Shown here: piece after piece, positions 57,294-64,000 of the stretch
How positions within the stretch are numbered: the stretch's first letter is position 1
How the letters are laid out: each line of letters begins with the position of its first letter
Origin: Ornithodoros turicata
Taxonomy: Eukaryota > Arthropoda > Arachnida > Ixodida > Argasidae
DNA: 64,000 nucleotides
Assembly: GCF_037126465.1 (NCBI RefSeq)
Contig: NC_088209.1
Coordinates: forward strand, 1,674,001-1,738,000
Direction: 5' to 3'
Position numbers and translations under genes: made by a program
Notes under the pieces: generated by a model
The model's input: only the letters and a program-made list of their open reading frames with translations
Told to the model about the DNA's origin: nothing
Database searches by the model: none

Positions 57294-57475
57294 AATGCAG
57301 AAAAAATCGTGTGTCAGCAGTAGCAACAGCAAAAAGACAATGGTTCTAATGTTTGCAGTACATATAAGTGCTCTCACCTAAAGTACAAGTGAATTAAAGC
57401 CCAATGTCCCGAAAAGCACGCTGTGTTACTGCTGACACCGATCAAAATGACGTTGAAGACGACTGCAGCTTATAA

Positions 57476-57828
57476 GGGCCAGTTCTCACTTGGCGACGCC
57501 CGACGGGGAGTCGTGAGCGGGCGGCGGAAATAGACGCGCATTTCCGGAGTCGGGAGAGGAGAGACGTCGAGCCAAAAAACTGCCATGCCGAACTTCTTTC
57601 ACGACGTCGGCGAGAGCTGCCGAGAACGACAGCTGGCGACCAATTAGGTGACACAGAAAGGCCACGCCCCCTGATTTTTCGTCTGCTTTGGACGCTTTGG
57701 ATGACGGAAGGCCACTGTGGTGGGAACATGAAAATCGTGCGCGCTGACGGGGCGGCGGAAATGCGCCTCTACTTCCATCGCCCGCTCACGACGCCGCGTC
57801 GGGCGTCGTCAAGTGAGAACTGGCCCTA
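57476..57828. mobile_element. 353-bp MITE with TAA duplication (PIF/Harbinger type)
   Basis: It starts GGGCCAGTTCTCACTTG and ends with the complement, flanked by TAA at 57473-57475 and 57829-57831. The arms share GACGCCCGACG and GTCGTGAGCGGGCG inverted. The 3-bp TAA target is typical of PIF/Harbinger MITEs. Confidence 0.85.
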
Positions 57829-57831
57829 AGG

Positions 57832-58232
57832 CAGGTCACCGGAGCTCACCCAGAACTACCGTCAAACGAAGGGAGCCGCCATCAGGCGTCCCCGGGTTGC
57901 CCGGCCAGAAATGGAGGAGTCCGCTAGTTTTGACGGAAGAAATCTGAACGATGTCTTTGGTTCATGTTTGACGTTTTTCACTGTGTATGCCAAACAAATA
58001 CTTGTAAAATGTGCTAATAAATTCATTAAAAGAAGACTGAGTCATATCTGGCATTTTTTGTTTCCGATGTAGTCTTTCAAGCCAGCCTCCCACACAACTT
58101 TGTAACTAGAGTTCACTTAGGTTTCGGTTTCTATTCCGGAGCCGTCAGTCCGGTCAAGCCATAAAGCGCGTCAAGGCGACTTTAATTAGTGAGTTTATCA
58201 GCGGTTTCAAGGATTTCCTGGTTAGCGATGCC
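57832..58232. other. Short intergenic region upstream of the P-element-like gene
   Basis: It includes an ATG frame at 57911 (MEESASFDGRNLNDVF..) of about 55 codons, and an AATAAA at about 58018. Whether this is the 3' end of a short gene or chance is unclear. Confidence 0.3.
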
Positions 58233-58272
58233 TTTAAAAGGAGCCGAAATCGGAAAGCTTCCATGTTCAGTT
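58233..58272 (+). promoter_or_regulatory. Candidate core promoter of the P-element-like gene
   Basis: TTTAAAA (58233-58239) and an arthropod initiator TCAGTT (58267-58272), about 33 bp apart, lie only 16 bp before the first ATG (58285). A 5' leader of about 15 nt would be unusually short. Confidence 0.4.
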
Positions 58273-58284
58273 TTGGAAGTCAAC

Positions 58285-61200
58285 ATGCCCAATAAGTGCA
58301 TCGTAGAGAGCTGCAAGCACTACAGGGACAAGGGATCAGGAATATCTTTCCACAAGTAAGTAACCAACTTTTATCTGCGTCAAATTCTTCGAATATGTTT
58401 TTGAGTGAACTGAGTTCGTGTTTCCTTGGTTGTACTTCGTTGTAACGATATAGTATTTTCTCCTTCCGAACCATTCCGTACTGTTTTTCCTTTCTTTTCT
58501 CTTTTTTTTTTTTCAGACAGCAAATCTTATATCGTGAAAGTGAAATGTCTTATTTGTTGCCTTTAGCTAGACCGTAATATCCAAGCAATGTCACTTTAGT
58601 TTGACCTGTTTGTAAGCTTTGTGTGCGCCGAAAACAAGGCGCTTCGCATATATCCTTCGCAAAAAAAGAAGAGAAAATCGTAATTAAACATGAAGGAACT
58701 GAAACTAAAGCAATTAAACTCTATAGAGAATAATCAACAACGTGTATATGAAATTACGTTTCAACCCATATATTTTGAGAAATTGCGTGGCCTAATGGGC
58801 GGACTTTCGCTTTCTCAAATCGACGCAGAGATTCCGCAGGATTACAAACCGATGATAGCTATAGCCTATACGCGAGCTACAGCGAGCTATCCTACAAGCG
58901 AGCTATCTTTCTGCTACAGAATCAAAATAATCGGAAAAAGGGATCATCTGAAATCGGGCGTAGTGTTTGTATATACGCGCGCATCCACATGCTACCGAAT
59001 TTATTCTGCTTCGTTTTCTTGTGCTGCAAACGGCCGATAGCTACACGCGTGCACGTGATGATCGAATGTCTTCGCGTGTTATAACGCGAAATCTAAAAAG
59101 TGGTAATGTTGAATCAGAAAAAGAAATTGAATTCCAGTTGTTTGCGAATGGAGTTTCCGAAACCATCTACGTACATCAGAGCACCAGCGTATGCAAATAT
59201 TCACTTATTTTTGTAATATTTACCCGAACTTTAAATTTAAACTCAATAAATTTTGTACTGACAGAACATTGCCTAGATAGGGCACATGCCGTTGAACACC
59301 CCTGCCAGCTGCCACCCACCTTATCCCAGCTAGTTATATTGTTTGATCCAGACATTTTCACTCTGCACATATGCCAAGTAGAAGCTGCAGTATCGCGGAT
59401 TTACACGGGAAGGCTCTGTTCCTGTTGTCACGGGGATGCATGCACTTGCCTTTTCCCAACATGTTTTAAGGTGTATTATGCAACCATTACATAAGGAAAT
59501 AAGGGCACTACTTCTATTTTTTCTGTTGTAATGTTAATGAAATTTTGTCACCGTACAGGCTTCCCCGACAACATACGGAACAATATTCGAAATGGGTTCA
59601 GTGGCTTGAGGAAGTGAATGCAAAGCCCTACACGTACCGCAAACACGACCTCATATGCTCAACTCATTTTCATCAGTCCTCCTTTTATGGTGGATACAGT
59701 CGAGCTGTCCTGAAGCCTGATGCATGCCCTAGCATTCCAGCACCAGGTCAAGAAAGTATACATATTCAGGTGATGGACACTCTACACTGTTTCTTTCTTT
59801 TTAGTGTCAACATGCCTGTCTGTGCATTTTCTCAATTTTATCCTACTTGTGCTTGTGTGTAGGCCATGCAAGGGTACCTGCAGCAAAGTGCATCCGACAT
59901 GCAAGCCCCTGGGCCTTCAAGCATTTCCTACGAAGCCGTTACAGAGGAAAAGCTTCACTTGGGCCACTCAGTTGAAGATCTGCTTGAGGTACACTTTTTG
60001 TTTGAGCAGCGTTATTCAAATCCGTTTGAAACGTGTAATAAAAATACATGATGGGCTGCATAAATGTAATTTTATTCTACTTGTCGTTGTATGTAGGTCA
60101 TGCAGGGTAAACCACAGCAAAGTGAATCCGAGATGCAAGCCCCTGGACCTTCAAGCATTTGCCACGAAGCCGTGACAGAGGGAGAGCTTCACTTGGACCA
60201 CTCATTTGAAGATCTGTTTGAGGTACACCTTTTCTTTGAGCAGGGGTCTTTCAAATCCAAGGTCTAATAAAAATACCTGATTGCTGCATAGATGTAACTT
60301 ATAAATGTAATTTTATCTTGCTCGCGTGTAGGTTGTCCAAGAGTACCCACAGCAAAGTACGCCTGAAATGCAAGCCCCTGGACCTTCAAGCATTTGCCAC
60401 GAAGCCGTGACAGAGGGAGAGCTTCACTTGGACCACTCATTTGAAGATCTGTTTGAGGTACACCTTTTGTTTGAGCAGGGGTCTTTCAAATCCAAGGTCT
60501 AATAAAAATACCTGATTGCTGCATAGATGTAACTTATAAATGTAATTTTATCTTGCTCGTGTGTAGGTTGTCCAAGAGTACCCACAGCAAAGTACGCCTG
60601 AAATGCAAGCCCCTGGACCTTCAAGCATTTGCCACGAAGCCGTGACAGAGGAAGAGCTTGACTTGGACCGCTCAGTTGAAGATGTGCTCGAGGTACACTT
60701 TTTGTTTGAGCAGGGGTCTTTCAAATCCAAGGTCTAATAAAAATACCTGATTGCTGCATAGATGTAACTTATAAAAGTAATTTTATCTTGCTCGTGTGTA
60801 GGTTGTCCAAGAGTACCCACAGCAAAGTACGCCTGAAATGCAAGCCCCTGGACCTTCAAGCATTTGCCACGAAGCCGTGACAGAGGAAGAGCTTGACTTG
60901 GACCGCTCAGTTGAAGATGTGCTCGAGGTACACTTTTTGTTTGAGCAGGGGTCTTTCAAATCCAAGGTCTAATAAAAATACCTGATTGCTGCATAGATGT
61001 AACTTATAAAAGTAATTTTATCTTGCTCGTGTGTAGGTTGTCCAAGAGTACCCACAGCAAAGTACGCCTGAAATGCAAGCCCCTGGACCTTCAAGCATTT
61101 GCCACGAAGCCGTGACAGAGGAAGAGCTTGACTTGGACCACTCAGTTGAAGATGTGCTCGAGGTACACTTTTTGTTTGAGCAGGGTTTTTTTCAAATCTG

Positions 61201-63950
61201 TTAGGGTCTAGCAAAAATACATGATCACTGCATAAATGTAATATTGAAAATTGTGTTACATGGGTGGGTTTATCTGAGGCATCAGTTTATCTGAGGTATA
61301 ATCATCCACCACATGATGAATAATTAAAATTCACTAACAAACCATGAAATTATGGCTTAGACTTTCATGCAAAACCAAAACAAGCAAGAACCTCCAGCAA
61401 AGTGTGCAGACACTTCAACTGTCTCTATCAAAGACCCATGTGCTATAACATGTTCTACATCTTGGCTGCTCAGTCGTTCATCTGTTTGATATGTTGGGTA
61501 GCTTAGGGTGCAACGTGGCATAGTGAGGGGACCTATGTACAGGGGTGGATCCAGACCCTTGGTGTGTGTGTGTGTGGGGGGGGGGAGTTCCTTTGTCGGA
61601 GCGTGTAGTGGGTGGGAGGAGAGAGAGAAAAATATGTCAATGTAATTATATCTTCATTGAAACAAAAAACAATCATCCCTCAATTTTTGAACACTCAATT
61701 TACAAATTGCCTCATTTTATTAAGCGTGCCCTCTGGAACACAACGTATCCTTTTCCTTATTACAAATCTCGATTTATGAACCTCATTTAATGGGAATATC
61801 TTGCAGGAACATTGACCATTGACAAATTGATGATTAAATAGCGATCACCACGATCACCATGCATTTTTTTAATATAGAGGTTCACGTGTGCTTCTTTGCA
61901 GGTCAGTGGTAATTTCACATGGGTTTCAATTGGTTTACTTCCTGTGGTAGCCCCTTATTATGGCTCTGTAGCTACTTAGTGAGTGCTCAGATGTTCCAAA
62001 TACCACATCAGTGTGCTTCTGATTTTTTTTGTTAAGTTCACTCTCATATATGAACATGTCAACACAGGGCAGCATCTACTCTTTGCGACAAGTGAAAGAC
62101 ATTTGAAACAATTTGTACTTTTTCTATCAGTTTACAATATGCTTGTTCTGCTTTCTTTTCAGACAATGGCTACTTCGAGTGGCATTTCAGAACCTGAGGC
62201 ACAGAGTTCCCCTTCGAAGAGGCAATTCCATGTGAGTGTATCTTGTACATGTGCGTCTTCACTCCTAAGGCAGCAGCTCTAATACATCATTCATAATTGT
62301 AGGAGAGTCACCATTTCATGTCAACTCCTCAGAAGAGAAAGGTCACTTTAGAAGACCATTCCTACTCCTCAAAGACAACACCACGCACAAAATTAAGAGT
62401 TATTCATCAACATCTTGGCAAAGCAAGAAGAAAGCTCTATGCAACAAAACAAGTCATAAAAAGAAGAGAGAAAAAATTCAGAACCTGCAGCAACTACTAA
62501 GTGACCTGAAGAAGAGGAATCTCATATCGGATGAAGCAGAGAAGGAGCTGGACTCATTCGGTGAACTCCCAGATGAACTCCTGAAGGAGTGGAAGAAAAA
62601 CCAGAAAAGGGAACCATCAGGGCGCCGGTACACTGAAAATTTTAGGAAATTTGCTACAACACTACACTTTTACTCGCCAAGAGCCTACAAATTCTTATCT
62701 GAGCACTTCCCAATGCCAAGAGAAGAAACAATCAGAAGCTGGTTGAAAGTAGTTGAAGCATGGCCAGGTTTCACAGCAGAGTCACTCCATCACCTCAAGG
62801 AAAAGCACAAGAATGCGACGGAAGAGGAGAGGCTGTGCTCCATAATGATGGATGGGATGAGCATTAGAAAGAAGTGTGAGCTCGACCAAAAGAGTGGAAA
62901 GGTTGTTGGGTATGTAAATTTTGGGCAGTCTATGACACGTGAAGACTGTGACGACGTACGGCTAGCAACGGACTCCCTTGTCCTGATGGCAGTTGGTGTG
63001 GCGTCACCATGGAAGCTCCCTATTGCATACTTTCTCAACAACGGCTGCTCCGGGGACCTGCTGAAGTCCATCATTACTGATGCAATTGAGAATCTAGAGG
63101 AATGTGGCCTTCATGTTGTCTGCATTGTATGTGATGGGCTCGCGTCGAACGTCAGCATGGGAAAGCTCTTTGGCTGCCACATCCACGTCCAGGCATCTGA
63201 GCAGTTCCGCACATGGTTCCCGCACCCGACAAGGACGGACGACAAAGTGTTTGTCATCTTTGATGCTGCTCATGCCTTAAAGCTTTTGCGAAATCTCCTA
63301 GGAGACAAAGGCAGCTTCTACTGCAACCAGTATGGAGTAAGTTTTCACCAAATGATTCATAGTCCTCTCGAAACTTAAAACAAAATGCCTTGCAGGTGAT
63401 CCAGTGGAGCTACATCGTGCAGCTGCATGAGCTCCAAGACAAGGAGGGTTTCCGAGCAGCGAATAAGCTCACTAGGGCACACATTGACTACCGTAAGCAG
63501 ATTATGAAGGTACGACTTGCAGCAGAGACTTTCAGTGGATCAGTAAGCCTTGCACTAAAGTTGGCCAGGACACTTGGCTTGCCGTCCTTTCAAGGAAGTG
63601 AAGGAACGGAAAATTTTCTGGAAGACGTGAATGAGTAAGTCCAGCTATCTTAAAATCCAAATAATGTATGTACCACTAAGCTGTATATATCATTGTTATT
63701 GTAGGGCTTTCGACCTGCTGAACTCGTACAAGCCACACGGCACCGGGTCCAAAGCACCTCTTCACCCTGAAAAATTTCCAGAGCAGAAAAGAAGAATGCT
63801 CGAGATTTCATCCAGGCTGATGGCGCTGAGACTCCCATCTGGAAGGCTAGCTGTCGAAGATGGCCGGAGGATGTCTGTGATCAGCCTTGCTTTCACGCTT
63901 CGAAGTGTAGCAGAGCTGACAGACCATCTTTTCCTCCAAAGCATGTGCAG
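58285..63950 (+). CDS. THAP9/P-element-like transposase gene, spliced, runs off window
   Basis: Exons inferred from GT..AG sites that keep frame: 58285-58355, 59559-59769, six 126-nt exons (59863-61162), 62163-62231, 62303-63336, 63396-63634 and 63705-63950, continuing. The first two encode a complete THAP zinc domain with C5, C10, W36, C57 and H60. The large exon begins with a basic coiled coil and continues into the RNase H-like core with MMDGMSI (first Asp), CDGLASNVSMG (second Asp-type block) and FDAAHALKLLRN. The next exons are the P-element insertion domain. In P elements the protein binds terminal repeats through THAP and cuts DNA with the DDE core. A one-base loss in an A run (62471-62476) shifts frame in the coiled coil, so this copy may be broken, or the assembly wrong. 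Host-domesticated versus mobile cannot be decided here. Confidence 0.85.
59863..61162 (+). repeat. Six tandem copies of a symmetric 126-nt exon with its intron
   Basis: Exons lie at 59863-59988, 60097-60222, 60332-60457, 60567-60692, 60802-60927 and 61037-61162. Spacing is 234-235 bp, and exactly 235 bp for the last four. Each has a TAG acceptor, 42 codons in phase 0 and a GAG|GTACAC donor. The encoded unit carries MQAPGPSSI and an acidic end (ELDLDxSVEDVLE). Copies 4-6 are nearly identical including introns, so the last duplications are recent. Any number of copies can be skipped without a frameshift. Confidence 0.9.
61163..62162 (+). other. Intron of the P-element-like gene
   Basis: Between the last repeated exon and the exon at 62163. 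It contains a (TG)n(G)n run at about 61561-61586 and no recognisable gene. Confidence 0.6.
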
Positions 63951-64000
63951 GTATGGGAGCACAGCTTTTACCAGTAGTGTATAGTGTGTGTACTGCATGC

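Overview
The window is eukaryotic nuclear DNA, most likely from an arthropod and plausibly a tick or other chelicerate (inference). Spliced genes with GT..AG introns, arthropod-type TATA plus TCAGT initiators, a BEL/Pao element, Penelope-like elements, a Maverick/Polinton-type virus relic, a P-element/THAP9-like gene and many MITEs support this. Almost nothing looks like ordinary single-copy host coding sequence. The window is layer upon layer of inserted elements, and several target-site duplications (TSDs) can be read directly.

Region by region. (a) 1-6935 is a truncated Polinton/adintovirus-type endogenous virus: a core promoter, a small ORF, a protein-primed-type DNA polymerase B with two in-frame stops, then on the opposite strand an adenain-like cysteine protease, a capsid protein and the C-terminal end of a basic core protein. 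The core-protein gene is cut off by (b), a 5.4-kb satellite of about 27-28 units of 196-197 bp (about 6931-12400). (c) About 12950-34208 is one decayed BEL/Pao retrotransposon copy split into three coding blocks by two DNA elements. The first is 2.2 kb (15429-17625, TSD AAGGTA). The second is a giant 14.75-kb palindromic element (17892-32645, TSD TAGCGA/TAGGGA). Both begin AGTA, end in its complement and have 6-bp TSDs, the signature described for Polintons, yet neither shows a recognisable Polinton gene. The giant element's spacer holds a Penelope-like element (PLE) with a hammerhead-type motif and an SGNH-hydrolase-like ORF1, and its left arm holds a tiny LTR (TRIM-like) element.

(d) 34209-40595 is mostly non-coding, with a 17-bp minisatellite, a decayed THAP domain and a pogo-type MITE. 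(e) 40596-55428 is a four-level nest: a 0.9-kb element with GGGTCGG termini holds a PLE insertion with a 13-bp TSD. That insertion consists of a 5'-truncated inverted copy plus a nearly complete copy. The nearly complete copy is split by a 6.5-kb TA-flanked element that itself contains three palindromic MITEs. The complete PLE again has an SGNH-esterase-like ORF1 upstream of the reverse transcriptase/GIY-YIG ORF. (f) 55429-58232 holds simple repeats, an AAACGTTT array, a hairpin and a 353-bp TAA-flanked MITE. (g) 58285 to beyond the window end is a spliced THAP9/P-element-like transposase gene. A symmetric 126-nt exon between its DNA-binding and catalytic parts has been amplified to six tandem copies.

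The most noteworthy observations are the six-fold exon array in the P-element-like gene, the SGNH esterase ORF1 in two different PLE lineages, and the giant palindromic element with Polinton-like termini.
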